Shown here: piece by piece, positions 17,827-26,668 of the stretch
How positions within the stretch are numbered: the stretch's first letter is position 1
Layout: every line of letters starts with the position of its first letter
Source: Akkermansiaceae bacterium
GTDB lineage: Bacteria; Verrucomicrobiota; Verrucomicrobiia; Verrucomicrobiales; Akkermansiaceae
Direction: 5' to 3'
Length of the DNA stretch: 56,864 nucleotides
Assembly: GCA_903919975.1 (NCBI GenBank)
Contig: CAIXKE010000077.1
Location: 1 to 56,864, forward strand
Notes under the pieces: model-generated
The model's database searches: none
Seen by the model: only the letters and a program-made list of their open reading frames with translations
What the model was told of the DNA's origin: nothing
Program-made: the position numbers and the translations under genes

Positions 17827-19401
17827 TCATTCCCCGGCTTGCCCAAGACTCTCGGCAATCGCCTTGATGGCCTCGCCGGATTCTTTTTCGACCAATGGAC
17901 GTTCGAGCATGTCTTCGTAGATCGCGATGTATCGACGGGCGACCTCCTTGTGGCTGAACTGGCGCGCACTCTCCACCATGATGCGCCGTATCTGGACGTC
18001 TTTCGCTTCCGCAGGCAATTCGTAAAATGCCATCGCCTGATCAACCGCCCAACGGAATCCATCCGCCGTGTAATGATCGAAACGAAAACCATTCCCCGTG
18101 GACTCCGCCAAATCCAGCGGTTGGACCGTATCGTAGAGTCCGCCCGTGGCGTGCACCACCGGCAGCGAACCATAGAGCGGAGCCGTCATCTGCGGCAAAC
18201 CACAAGGCTCAAACAGCGACGGCATCATCATGAAATCCGAGCCCGCATACGCCAAACGCGACAACCTCTCATCGAAGTCCACGATCGACACGCGTTCATT
18301 CAATTCAAAATCAGCCACGATTTTTTCGATCCATTGTTGATAGGGGCCATTCGCCACGACCACCACTTGAAGCCCCCGTTCCCAGTAATCGGAAACCATG
18401 CCATGCAGAATCTCAGCGAGCAATTGCGGTCCTTTCTGCACTGGGTCCAAGCGCGAGGGCCAGAAGAACACTGGCGCGTCCGCATCCACTTTGAGTTGAA
18501 GCTCACGCTGCAAAGCCAACTTGTTAACAGTCTTGCCTTCCCTGACGTTCTTCACCGTGAAATTCAACTCCAAGGCGTCATCCGTCGCAGGATCATACGA
18601 TGGATCCGGCGCATTGAGAATCCCGGCCGAACACCCGGCTACATGCTTGTTTCGAAGCTCCGCGCGCACTGAATCAGGAACCACCGAGTGCCAACCTTCG
18701 ACAATCTCCCACAGGAAATGCGGGCTGACGGTATTGATATAGTGCGCCGCGAAAATCCCCGAGGTCAGCAAGTCCACCGGCACATACGCCCGCGCATGAT
18801 AGTAGTTCGCCGGCTGCCCGCAGAAATAGAGATTCATCCAAAATTCCGCCGCATCGATTCCGCATTCCTCCACGCGTGCCAGTGATACTTGGCGGGTGTG
18901 GATGTTGTGCACTGTGAACAAGCTCTTGATCCCGCGCCGCCGGGCCATCGCCGGAATCAACGCCGTCATCCAGTCATTGCAATGAATCAAATCCGGTCGC
19001 ACCTGCGGCACGATGTGATTGATCACTTCCCGCTGGAATACCAACGCGATGCGCATCGATTCCTCGGAATGATTGCTGTAAACTTGCTCGCGATAATAAA
19101 AAATCCGGTCCTCAGCCAAATGAATGTGCGAGTCCGGCAGCACTTCGTGGTATTTCCTCAACTCCTTGTCATGGAGACTGAACACATCCCCCTGGAACAT
19201 CCGCCGGTAATTCGGCAGCGCCACATGGACGTCCGCTCCCAACTCGAACAATGCCGATACCAACGACGCCGAAACATCAGCCATGCCACCCGCCTTGGCG
19301 GACATCCTCTGCGACATATTACCCATCCCGGGCGGCAGATAGGTGATTTCCGGGGTTACAATTAGAATGCGGGGCTTCGCTGGTTTTGATTTCACTGACA
19401 T
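17827..19401 (-). CDS. glgA: Glycogen synthase, GT5 family
   Basis: Transfers glucose from ADP-glucose (or UDP-glucose) to the growing alpha-1,4-glucan. From the ATG at 19401 the protein has 524 residues. The N-terminal nucleotide-sugar loop reads KAGGMADV (K36-V43), a variant of the usual KTGGLADV. HCNDWMTALIP, FTVHNIHTRQ, FFWPSRLDPVQKGPQLL, and the C-terminal PSLFEPCGLPQM and TGGLYDTV complete the GT5 pattern. An upstream in-frame ATG at 19455 would add 18 residues without family likeness. No other glycogen genes are next to it. It is divergent from the primase-like gene. Confidence 0.93.
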   Translation of the reverse strand: MSVKSKPAKPRILIVTPEITYLPPGMGNMSQRMSAKAGGMADVSASLVSALFELGADVHVALPNYRRMFQGDVFSLHDKELRKYHEVLPDSHIHLAEDRIFYYREQVYSNHSEESMRIALVFQREVINHIVPQVRPDLIHCNDWMTALIPAMARRRGIKSLFTVHNIHTRQVSLARVEECGIDAAEFWMNLYFCGQPANYYHARAYVPVDLLTSGIFAAHYINTVSPHFLWEIVEGWHSVVPDSVRAELRNKHVAGCSAGILNAPDPSYDPATDDALELNFTVKNVREGKTVNKLALQRELQLKVDADAPVFFWPSRLDPVQKGPQLLAEILHGMVSDYWERGLQVVVVANGPYQQWIEKIVADFELNERVSIVDFDERLSRLAYAGSDFMMMPSLFEPCGLPQMTAPLYGSLPVVHATGGLYDTVQPLDLAESTGNGFRFDHYTADGFRWAVDQAMAFYELPAEAKDVQIRRIMVESARQFSHKEVARRYIAIYEDMLERPLVEKESGEAIKAIAESLGQAGE

Positions 19402-19604
19402 CGTTATCACATGTGAGGGGCTCGTTCCACTTGCAGGGAAAATGACGAAAATCAAGAAAACACGCCACTTGAATCTTTCGATTAAGCGTGAAAAAAAATC
19501 CGTCGGATTTAAACTTGTCGGCCCTGCGGAATTCCTCTAGAGTTGCCTGCGTTTTCGTCAGCCCAAACCTGACCTTTTCCAATCCCCCCACGCTTCCCCC
19601 TCCC

Positions 19605-21026
19605 ATGAAATATGGTGGTCCAGGCACGGACTCCGTCAATTCCTCCGCTCTCCGCGAGGTTCTGGAAAATTTCGTCGTTCGCCACCGGATCATCGAATAC
19701 CTCGGCGGCCCGGACTTGGATGATGCCACCTGCACGTTTCTCGCCCGCATCAATCCCCTCAATCCCTCCCGCTTCGAGCGCCATCCCCCCGCCCATCTCC
19801 ACTCACTTCTCGACGAAAGCTGCGAGCTCGCCCGTTCATTCGAGGACACCTCGGCGATGCTCATCCACCTCGATATCGAATACGTCAACTTCGACGATCC
19901 CGCCGCCGCCTATATCGACCCCCGGAGGATCTTCCTTCTCCAAGAACCGCTCGTCCGCGTCATCGAAGCCCGCCTGCTCACCCTCGGCATCCGCTACCTG
20001 CACGTCGTCACCGGGCAAGGCCACCATTTCGTCTGGAAAATCCGCAAATCCTCCCCGATCGCCAAGGCTATCGCCAGCCTCGGCATCTGCAACACGCCCA
20101 CCCTCAAGCCCGAGCCCGAGCCGCTCTTTTCCCATGTGGCATTGCTGATGGAACACCTCGCCCACCTCCTCAAACCCGAGGCCGCCGCCGCCTGCAAAAT
20201 CCCCGTGGAAATCACCGCCCAACACGTCGGCCCCGCCCGCTCTGGCAAACGCGAGATGCTCTCAATCGATATCTCCGAATACGGCGATCCCCTCCCCACC
20301 CGGATGATCCGCATCCCCTACACGGTCTATCGAAAACCCTGGATCTCCGGATTGATCGAACGCATCGGAATGACCCAGCAAGTGCCCGGATTTTTCACCC
20401 TCCCCTTGCATGAGATGGACATCCACCAACTCATCGATCACCGCCACGACCCGGATTCCATCATCGAACTCGCACACCGCGCCGGCGTCGAAATCCCGCA
20501 GGAGGAAACCGGCACCCGCCACCTGCTGGAATCCTACCTCAACTCCAGCCTCATCGGCTTCCACCGCGAGTTTTACTCCATCAGCCACGATTCCCCCGCA
20601 CACCGCGCCAAGGCCACCTCCGCCGCACTCTCCAATCTTCCACCTTGCGCCCGCCACGTCCTCACCCACCCCAACGACCTACTCCTCAAGCCTTCCGGTA
20701 TCCAACTCGTCACCCGCTGCCTACTCGCCAAAGGTTGGCACCCGCGCCACATCGCCGCTCTCGTCGCCTCGATCTTCCAAGATCCCACCCACCAATGGGC
20801 GCACCAATGGGATGAATACGATCCCGTCCTCCGCGCCACCTTCTACGTCCGCCTCTTCGCCGGCCAAATAGCACAGGGCATCGATCGCGGCATCGACTTC
20901 AACTGCGTCTCCCAGCAGGAAAAACAATTCTGCTGGAACCCTGACAGGTGCTCCCTTGAACCCGACTTCAACCGCATCTATGATTTATTCTCAAAACCTG
21001 AAACCCTGAAACCCCTCCCACCATGA
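19605..21026 (+). CDS. Primase-like protein: AEP catalytic domain plus PriL-like cysteine domain
   Basis: A 473-residue protein I would class as an archaeo-eukaryotic primase (AEP) relative. Residues 85-95 read LIHLDIEYVNF, a hydrophobic strand ending in D90-x-E92 (motif I). About 45 residues on, HVVTGQGHHFVWK (G137, G139, H140, H141) fits the sGxGHH motif II. MLSIDISEYGDP gives D222 (motif III), followed by RMIRIPYTVYRK, like the R-x-P segment after motif III in PrimPols. The C-terminal third (about 345-450) starts LPPCARHVL (C348), has a helical LVTRCLLAKGWHPRHIAALV segment, and ends with C434, C443 and C449. This spacing recalls the [4Fe-4S] domain of primase large subunit PriL. A start at 19488 (GTG) would add 39 low-complexity residues. 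Its stop overlaps the next ATG (ATGA). Function is inferred from motifs only. Confidence 0.6.
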   Translation: MKYGGPGTDSVNSSALREVLENFVVRHRIIEYLGGPDLDDATCTFLARINPLNPSRFERHPPAHLHSLLDESCELARSFEDTSAMLIHLDIEYVNFDDPAAAYIDPRRIFLLQEPLVRVIEARLLTLGIRYLHVVTGQGHHFVWKIRKSSPIAKAIASLGICNTPTLKPEPEPLFSHVALLMEHLAHLLKPEAAAACKIPVEITAQHVGPARSGKREMLSIDISEYGDPLPTRMIRIPYTVYRKPWISGLIERIGMTQQVPGFFTLPLHEMDIHQLIDHRHDPDSIIELAHRAGVEIPQEETGTRHLLESYLNSSLIGFHREFYSISHDSPAHRAKATSAALSNLPPCARHVLTHPNDLLLKPSGIQLVTRCLLAKGWHPRHIAALVASIFQDPTHQWAHQWDEYDPVLRATFYVRLFAGQIAQGIDRGIDFNCVSQQEKQFCWNPDRCSLEPDFNRIYDLFSKPETLKPLPP

Positions 21027-21883
21027 GCGACTGGCCATGCGGCATCTCCACCGGGTGCTTCTACAAAACGGACATCCTTCAAGCCCTGCCCATCGTTCGG
21101 GACGGAGGCTTCAATCTCATCGAGGTCTGTTCGTTTCCCTCCCACCTCGATTACCACAATCCCGCCCACGTCACGGACGCCGCCGCACTCATGGCCAAGC
21201 TCGGCATCGAAGCCAATTCCTTCCACGCCCCGTTTGCCGATCGGATCGATATTTCCTCCCTCCACCCACCCCAACGCATGGCCGCCGTGCGGGAAGTCTA
21301 CACCGCCTGCGAGGCCGCTCACATCCTCAAAGCCCGCTACCTCGTCCTCCACCCAGGCCCCGAATCCTCCGGCAAACCACCGCCCGAAGAATGCTACCAC
21401 CGCATGACCTGCGCCGCCGCCTCACTCAATGAGATCGCACGCCGCTGCCGCGACCTTGGATTGATTCTTCTGTTAGAAAACATGCTGCCTCACCTGATGT
21501 TCGGCCACACCAGCGACATCCTTTTCCTCCTCGGCGCCATCCGAGAAACCAACGTCGGCACCTGCCTCGATACCGGCCACGCATTTCTATCCGGCGACCT
21601 CCGTACCGTCGTCCACAAACTCTCCGGCCATCTCCGCATGCTTCATGTAAATGATAACCTCGGCGATCAAGATGGCCACCTGCCACCCGGCGAAGGTGCC
21701 ATCGATTGGACTTCGCTGATCCGCCAACTCCGCCAATGGCGTTTCCACGGCCCGCTCATCCTCGAACTCGCCGATAGCGGAGAATCCCCCGAGCGCATCA
21801 TGGAACACGCCCGCAACGCCCGCACCTACCTCGGAGAAATCATCGCCAGAATCGATCTCAACGACCCCGGTCGGACGTCGTGA
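21023..21883 (+). CDS. TIM-barrel protein, endonuclease IV / sugar isomerase fold (AP_endonuc_2)
   Basis: A 286-residue soluble protein of the xylose isomerase-like TIM-barrel superfamily. Every position equivalent to the nine metal ligands of E. coli endonuclease IV is filled: H68 (FHAP), H110 (LHPG), E152 (LLEN), D183 and H186 (LDTGH), H208 (LHVND), D217 and H219 (DGH), and E248 (LELAD). Many sugar-phosphate isomerases share much of this set, including the PPGEGAIDW segment, so AP endonuclease and epimerase remain open. Its ATG overlaps the stop of the primase-like gene by 4 nt, so the two are almost certainly translated together; that pairing favours a DNA role. Confidence 0.75.
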   Translation: MSDWPCGISTGCFYKTDILQALPIVRDGGFNLIEVCSFPSHLDYHNPAHVTDAAALMAKLGIEANSFHAPFADRIDISSLHPPQRMAAVREVYTACEAAHILKARYLVLHPGPESSGKPPPEECYHRMTCAAASLNEIARRCRDLGLILLLENMLPHLMFGHTSDILFLLGAIRETNVGTCLDTGHAFLSGDLRTVVHKLSGHLRMLHVNDNLGDQDGHLPPGEGAIDWTSLIRQLRQWRFHGPLILELADSGESPERIMEHARNARTYLGEIIARIDLNDPGRTS

Positions 21884-22006
21884 ATCAACTGGAGCGCGGA
21901 ATGCCCCAGCCGCTCAGGCGGCCCTTATTCTCCCGCGCAGCGCAGCCCTCATAGCGTGAGCAACAGCGAGGGCAATTCATTCCGCGAGAATCATCATTTC
22001 TTCAAC

Positions 22007-22257
22007 TGGAGCGCGGAATTCATTCCGCAGCCCGTTAAGGATTCGGCTTGTCGGAGCGCGTGCATTCTGCGCGCTGCTGGATGACGGACATTCTGTCCGG
22101 CGAGTCGCTTCGCGGAAGACGGGTGACAGAATGTCCCCCGTCCGACAGCCGACAGAATGTCGGCGCTCCGTAGATTTTCTCCGCTCCCTGCCGACATCAA
22201 GAAACGTAATTATCAGATTCGAATCCTTAACGGCATTAGAATTCATTCCGCGCTCCA
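22007..22257. repeat. Composite inverted-repeat element containing a family A repeat
   Basis: The left arm (22007-22046) reads GGAGCGCGGAATTCATTCC, then CGTTAAGGATTCG. The right arm (22220-22257) reads CGAATCCTTAACGG, then GAATTCATTCCGCGCTCC, its imperfect reverse complement. Family A copy 3 lies between the arms. The arrangement looks like a roughly 250 bp miniature inverted-repeat element, or a family A repeat inserted into an older palindrome. A further lone CAACTGGAGCGCGGAAT lies near 21888. It fills the gap between the TIM-barrel gene and the fur-like gene. Confidence 0.7.
22052..22170 (+). repeat. Dispersed hairpin repeat, family A, copy 3
   Basis: The best-preserved copy: CGGAGCGCGTGCATTCTGCG at the left, GGACATTCTGTCC, GGGTGACAGAATGTCCCCC and CCGACAGAATGTCGG to the right, ending CGCTCCG. 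The core ACATTCTGT/ACAGAATGT appears three times in alternating orientation, so the transcript would fold into a row of hairpins. Confidence 0.92.
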
Positions 22258-22269
22258 ATCATCATCCCT

Positions 22270-22698
22270 TCAAACCGGGCACTTCGGGCAAACCCCGAAA
22301 AACTCCAACTCGTGATAGAGATTGCGGAATCCCGTTTTCTCGCGGATTTCGTCTTCCAGGTGATGCACCGGGCACGGTGCCTGGATCGCATCGATGCTGC
22401 CGCAACTCGTGCATATCAAATAGTCGCTGTGTTTCCCCGGAACTAACAAAGTGAAATATGCCGCACGTTCATGCAGGCCAAGCCTCCGGACAATACCGTG
22501 ATCGGCCAGTCTTTGAAGCAGGCGAAAAACCGTTGCTTTGTCGCATTGCGCCGTGAGTCGCTTCGATGCCGCGAGCTCGGACAAGGTCATCGGCCGACCA
22601 CCCTCTATCAAAGTGCTGAGCAACTCCTCCAATGCCTTGGTCCGGCGGAGCCCGGCTTTGCGGCAGCGGTCGATGGTTTCGGTGACGAGTGGGTTCAT
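22270..22698 (-). CDS. Fur-family transcriptional regulator
   Basis: A 142-residue metal-dependent repressor of the Fur/Zur/PerR family. The N-terminal winged helix is visible (KAGLRRTKALEELLSTL, then CDKATVFRLLQRLADHGIVRRL, where TVFRLLQRL is the recognition helix). The C-terminal dimerisation domain has CTSCGS and CPKC zinc-binding pairs and histidine-rich VHHLEDE. The subtype is unclear: the paired CxxC motifs occur in Fur, Zur and PerR alike. It lies 58 bp downstream of ruvB on the same strand, probably by chance of cotranscription. Confidence 0.88.
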   Translation of the reverse strand: MNPLVTETIDRCRKAGLRRTKALEELLSTLIEGGRPMTLSELAASKRLTAQCDKATVFRLLQRLADHGIVRRLGLHERAAYFTLLVPGKHSDYLICTSCGSIDAIQAPCPVHHLEDEIREKTGFRNLYHELEFFGVCPKCPV

Positions 22699-22756
22699 GG
22701 AAAAACTTCTTTCAGCAAGCTAGCGGGCATCCACCCAAATGAAAATCCGCATTTTT

Positions 22757-23788
22757 TCACAACAACGATTGCTGAGGATCCTCGGGACCGGCGGGTGGTT
22801 TCGGCGCACCGATTTTTTCGTAAGCCGTGGGCAAGGCCATCCGTCCGCGCGGGGTGCGCATCAAGTAACCCTGCATAATCAGGAACGGCTCATGAACTTC
22901 CTCGATTGTCGCCGCATCCTCACCACACGCCACCGCCAGAGAATTCAATCCTACCGGACCACCGCCAAATTTGTAAATCAGCACTTCCAGCAGTCGCTTG
23001 TCCATTTCATCGAGCCCTTGGGAATCGATCTCGATCATCGTCAGCGCCGCATCCGCGATCCCGTCATCGATGTGCCCTTCTCCCCGGACTTGCGCGTAAT
23101 CCCGAACCCAGCGCAACAACGCGTTCGCCACCCGCGGCGTGCCTCGCGCCCGCGACGCCACTTCCAGCGCCCCACCCCGATCGATCGGCACATCCAGCAA
23201 ACCCGCCGACCGCTCGATAATCAGCGCCAATTCCTCGTGCGTGTAATAGTCCAGCCGATTCACCAACCCAAAACGCGAGCGCAGCGGCGCGGTCAACATC
23301 CCAGAGCGCGTCGTCGCACCCACCAACGTGAACCGCGGCAAGTTGATCTGAATCGACCGCGCCGACGGCCCGGAGTCGATGATGATGTCCAAACGGAAAT
23401 CCTCCATCGCCGGATACAAGTATTCCTCGATCGCCGGATGCAGGCGGTGGATTTCATCGATAAACAAAATATCACCCTTCTGGATATTCGTCAGAATCCC
23501 CGCGAGATCACCGGCTTTTTCGATTTGCGGGCCGGAGGTCGTATGAAGCTGCGTGCCCGCCGCGCGGGAAATCAGGTTGGCCAGCGTGGTTTTCCCCAAT
23601 CCCGGCGGACCTGATAGAAGCACGTGATCCAGCACATCGCCCCGCCGTTTCGCCGCCTCCAACATCAACAGCAATCGGTCCTTCACCTTTTCCTGCCCGA
23701 TAAACTCGGAGAATGCCGGCGGGCGCAGCGACACATCGAACGCCGTGACCGGCGCGGCAGTGGTTTGTTGGTAAAAATTTTCAGACAT
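22757..23788 (-). CDS. ruvB: Holliday junction branch-migration ATPase RuvB
   Basis: AAA+ motor that, with RuvA, moves Holliday junctions during recombination repair. From the ATG at 23788 ([10 protein letters not shown]) it has 343 residues. Walker A is GPPGLGKTT (60-68, with K66), Walker B has DEIH, and sensor 1 is GATTR. The C-terminal winged helix with MRTPRGR is present. ruvA is on the same strand but 18 kb away and ruvC is not in the window, so the usual ruvCAB cluster is broken up. No LexA-like site was seen upstream. Confidence 0.97.
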   Translation of the reverse strand: MSENFYQQTTAAPVTAFDVSLRPPAFSEFIGQEKVKDRLLLMLEAAKRRGDVLDHVLLSGPPGLGKTTLANLISRAAGTQLHTTSGPQIEKAGDLAGILTNIQKGDILFIDEIHRLHPAIEEYLYPAMEDFRLDIIIDSGPSARSIQINLPRFTLVGATTRSGMLTAPLRSRFGLVNRLDYYTHEELALIIERSAGLLDVPIDRGGALEVASRARGTPRVANALLRWVRDYAQVRGEGHIDDGIADAALTMIEIDSQGLDEMDKRLLEVLIYKFGGGPVGLNSLAVACGEDAATIEEVHEPFLIMQGYLMRTPRGRMALPTAYEKIGAPKPPAGPEDPQQSLL

Positions 23789-23866
23789 CGGGCGCGGACG
23801 GAATTGGAACCCACTCAAGCCCCCGTGAGAAGCCCGAAAGCAACGAACGGATTTGCAAGCGCCCAA

Positions 23867-23970
23867 GGAGCGGCGGAACATGTCCGCCGATGCCCATGTA
23901 AAGCCAAGAAATGAGCAAAGCTCTTCCCCTTGTCACCCCATGGTCAGGGCGAACGCCTTTCGCCCCTCCT
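23867..23970 (+). repeat. Dispersed hairpin repeat, family B, copy 2
   Basis: Runs from GGAGCGGCGGAACATGTCCG through GCCCATGTAAAGCCAAGAAA to GGTCAGGGCGAACGCCTTTC. The hairpins GGCGGAacatgTCCGCC and GGGCGAAcgccTTTCGCCC are well kept; the middle hairpin is weaker. It lies between the OYE-family gene and ruvB. Confidence 0.88.
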
Positions 23971-23998
23971 TAAACCCAATTAGACATCACGCAACCCC

Positions 23999-25054
23999 TC
24001 AGGATATGAACGGATAATCCGTGTATCCCTCTGGCCCCTGGCCGTAAAATGTTTCCGGATTGGGCGGATTCAATGGCGCACCGACACGCATGCGCACAAC
24101 CAAATCCGGGTTGGCGATCGCCGCCTTCCCAAATGCCACCGCATCCACCTTGCCGGAAGAAATCGCCTCGCGGGCACTCTCCGCGGTGAATCCTTCGTTG
24201 GCGATGAAGACCCCGCCGAAAGCTTGCTTGAGCGCCGGGCCGAGCGCGGGCTTGTCATGCGACTCGCGCGCACAGAGGAATGCGAGTTTCCGTTTCCCCA
24301 ACTCGCGGGCGAGATACCCGAAAACCGCTGCCGGATCGGAATCCCCCATGTCATGCGCATCCCCGCGCGGCGCGATGTGCATCCCCACACGATCCGCACC
24401 CCACACGGAAACCACGGCATCGGTGACTTCCAGCATGAAACGAGCACGATTTTCAACACTCCCGCCATACTCATCCGTCCGGTGATTTGTGGAGTCCTGC
24501 AAAAATTGATCGATCAAATAACCATTCGCCCCATGAATCTCGACCCCATCAAAACCCGCCGCTTCCGCGTTTTCCGCACCTTTCCGGTAGGCCTCGATCA
24601 CCGCCGGGATCTCACTCAAGCCCAACGCCCGCGGCGTCACAAATTCTTCCATCGGGCGCAACAAACTCACATGCCCCGCCGGCCGCACCGCACTCGCAGA
24701 AACCGGCAATTCACCATTTAAATAGTGCGGCGCGGAAATCCGGCCGACATGCCAGAGTTGCAGCAAAATCAGCCCGCCCGCCTCATGCACCGCCCGGGTG
24801 ACAAGCTTCCAGCCCTCCACTTGCTCATCCGACCAAATTCCCGGCGTGTCCGGATAACCGACCCCCATAGGACACACCGAAGTCGCCTCCGACAAAATCA
24901 TCCCGAAACCTGCACGTTGAGCGTAATATTCCGCCATCAAAGCATTCGGCACGCGCCCGGCAGAAGCCCGACAACGAGTTAGCGGTGCCATAACGGCGCG
25001 GTTCGGCAGCAGCAAAGCCCCGACTTGGAGAGGTTGAAACAGTGGATCGGACAT
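23999..25054 (-). CDS. Old yellow enzyme family FMN ene-reductase
   Basis: A 351-residue FMN-dependent alkene reductase of the NemA/OYE type. The start MSDPLFQPLQVGALLLPNR, APLTRCRA, LQLWHVGR, DGVEIHGANGYLIDQFLQDS and NRTDEYGG-like HRTDEYGGSVENR are all in place. The C-terminal half has FIANEGFT and VAFGKAAIANPDL, which bind the FMN phosphate. Such enzymes reduce activated C=C bonds such as quinones, maleimides or enones with NAD(P)H; the physiological substrate is usually unknown. It appears monocistronic, reading away from the cytochrome gene. Confidence 0.92.
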   Translation of the reverse strand: MSDPLFQPLQVGALLLPNRAVMAPLTRCRASAGRVPNALMAEYYAQRAGFGMILSEATSVCPMGVGYPDTPGIWSDEQVEGWKLVTRAVHEAGGLILLQLWHVGRISAPHYLNGELPVSASAVRPAGHVSLLRPMEEFVTPRALGLSEIPAVIEAYRKGAENAEAAGFDGVEIHGANGYLIDQFLQDSTNHRTDEYGGSVENRARFMLEVTDAVVSVWGADRVGMHIAPRGDAHDMGDSDPAAVFGYLARELGKRKLAFLCARESHDKPALGPALKQAFGGVFIANEGFTAESAREAISSGKVDAVAFGKAAIANPDLVVRMRVGAPLNPPNPETFYGQGPEGYTDYPFIS

Positions 25055-25312
25055 GGTTCGGGCCGCAGTAAAGCAGGTCCCACCGCATCTTCAAGACCCG
25101 GATTTTTCAATTCCCTCCCCACTCAGACCAACACAAATTCCGATGCTCCCGACTAACTCGAAACCCATCCCGGTCATTGATGTCTGGTGGTGTAGCCTTG
25201 TGACTAAATCAATACCCAAGTTACTCTGCTTTCCACACTTCAGCGCAGCAACGACAATGTCGGCAGATTCGGATGCTAAAAAACAACCCGTTATGACGTA
25301 TGAAGGTTTTTT

Positions 25313-26581
25313 ATGAACCGCCTTGCCCGCATCGCCGCTACCGCCCTCGCCATTGGCACCGCCAATGCGGCCACCGATCTTTGGGACTTGCCGCCACTGC
25401 GGTATTCGGAAACCGCCTCAAGCGATCCCATCGCAAACCTAGCAGCCGAGCTGGCGAAGGGTGAGCGCAAAATCGAAGGCTCCACACCGCTCGACAATTT
25501 GCGCTTCGTCCTGAAGCTACTGGAAATCCCAGAGGAATCCCAGATGCTGGTATTTTCAAAAACCAGCAAACAAAACCCGCTGATCCACCCGGGCAACCCG
25601 CGTTGCCTGTTTTTCAACGAAAATTCCTACGTCGGCTACGTGCCCGGCGGCGATATCGAGGTGATCGCCCATGACCCCCTGCTCGGTTCGGTCTATTACA
25701 TGATCTCCACCGGTAATGGAAACCCCGCACGGCAAATCACCCGGGACAACTCGGAGTGTCTATCATGCCACGGCACCACCCGCACAGAATCCATCCCCGG
25801 CGTGCTCATACGCTCGGTTTTCCCCGATGAAAAAGGCCACCCATTGTTGTCATTCGGCACATTTCTAACCGATCACTCCAGCCCCATTGGCGAGCGCTGG
25901 GGCGGCTACTACGTCACCGGCCACAGCTCGCTACCCCATCTGGGAAACCGTACCTATCAGGAATCCAGCGAACGCATACGGTCGAACGAATCGCCCGACA
26001 TGGCCACTCTCGCTGATAAGATCGACGTCTCCCGCTACCTCCGCCCCACCAGCGACATCGTTGCCCTGATGGTGCTCGAACACCAATGCCAAGTCCACAA
26101 TCAACTCATCGCCGCAGCCATGAACTACCGCAGGATTTACTGGCTCCAGAAGTCGCTCGATCCCGAGGCCGATCCGGACGCCGGCACCGCAGGCAAGCAC
26201 GCCGATGAATCCGCACGCAGGATCGCGGACTTGCTGCTTTTCGAAAACGAAGCGGACCTCGGCCAAGACGGCATCGAAGGCGATCCCGCATTCCAAGAAG
26301 CCTTCACCAAGCGCTTTCCCAAATCCAAAGACGGCCGGTCCCTCGCCGATTTCCAACTCAACGACCGCCTCTTCAAACACCGCTGCTCCTACATGGTCTA
26401 TTCAAAAACCTTCGAATCCCTGCCACCACGCGTCAAATCCGCCGTCATCAATCGCCTCCACACCATTCTGGAATCGGAACCCGAACCCGGAAATCACCCC
26501 AACATCAAAACCAGCGAACGCCGGAAAATTTCCTCCATCCTCGAACAAACACTACCCGCCTGGAAAAGCACACCGCACTGA
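25313..26581 (+). CDS. Exported monoheme cytochrome c-like protein
   Basis: A 422-residue periplasmic protein with a signal peptide (MNRLARIAATALAIGTANA). A single heme-binding site, CLSCH (C149, C152, H153), lies about a third of the way in. The remainder is unlike small cytochromes: a conserved-looking middle (YYVTGHSSLPHLGNRTYQE, DIVALMVLEHQCQVHNQL) and a helical C-terminus. EHQCQVHNQ offers further histidines as possible ligands. I do not know a function; homologues in Planctomycetes and Verrucomicrobia are usually called hypothetical or cytochrome-domain proteins. GAAGG six bases before the ATG is a good ribosome-binding site. Confidence 0.75.
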   Translation: MNRLARIAATALAIGTANAATDLWDLPPLRYSETASSDPIANLAAELAKGERKIEGSTPLDNLRFVLKLLEIPEESQMLVFSKTSKQNPLIHPGNPRCLFFNENSYVGYVPGGDIEVIAHDPLLGSVYYMISTGNGNPARQITRDNSECLSCHGTTRTESIPGVLIRSVFPDEKGHPLLSFGTFLTDHSSPIGERWGGYYVTGHSSLPHLGNRTYQESSERIRSNESPDMATLADKIDVSRYLRPTSDIVALMVLEHQCQVHNQLIAAAMNYRRIYWLQKSLDPEADPDAGTAGKHADESARRIADLLLFENEADLGQDGIEGDPAFQEAFTKRFPKSKDGRSLADFQLNDRLFKHRCSYMVYSKTFESLPPRVKSAVINRLHTILESEPEPGNHPNIKTSERRKISSILEQTLPAWKSTPH

Positions 26582-26593
26582 GAGGATCAATCC

Positions 26594-26646
26594 GGCTACG
26601 GGCAGGATGCCCGGGCCACCGTGGCGCGGGCATCCTGCCCGTAGCC
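26594..26646. terminator. Long perfect hairpin after the cytochrome gene
   Basis: Two 20 nt arms (26594-26613 and 26627-26646) beginning GGCTACGGGCAGGATGCCCG pair perfectly across 13 nt that can itself pair (GCCAC..GTGGC). TTCATTTTTT follows after a few bases. It fits a strong terminator for the cytochrome gene, although the extreme length also resembles a repeat element. Confidence 0.65.
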
Positions 26647-26668
26647 TCTCTTCATTTTTTCACCCCAT

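Noticed and set aside
17500..18672. A 390-codon plus-strand open frame opposite glgA
   Set aside because: It lies antisense to a gene with full GT5 motifs, its protein is arginine/histidine-rich without family likeness, and high-GC genes commonly create such shadow frames.
23788..23866. Search for LexA-like boxes in front of ruvB
   Set aside because: No GTTC-N4-GAAC-like palindrome was found by eye upstream of ruvB; the ruvA upstream region was also negative.
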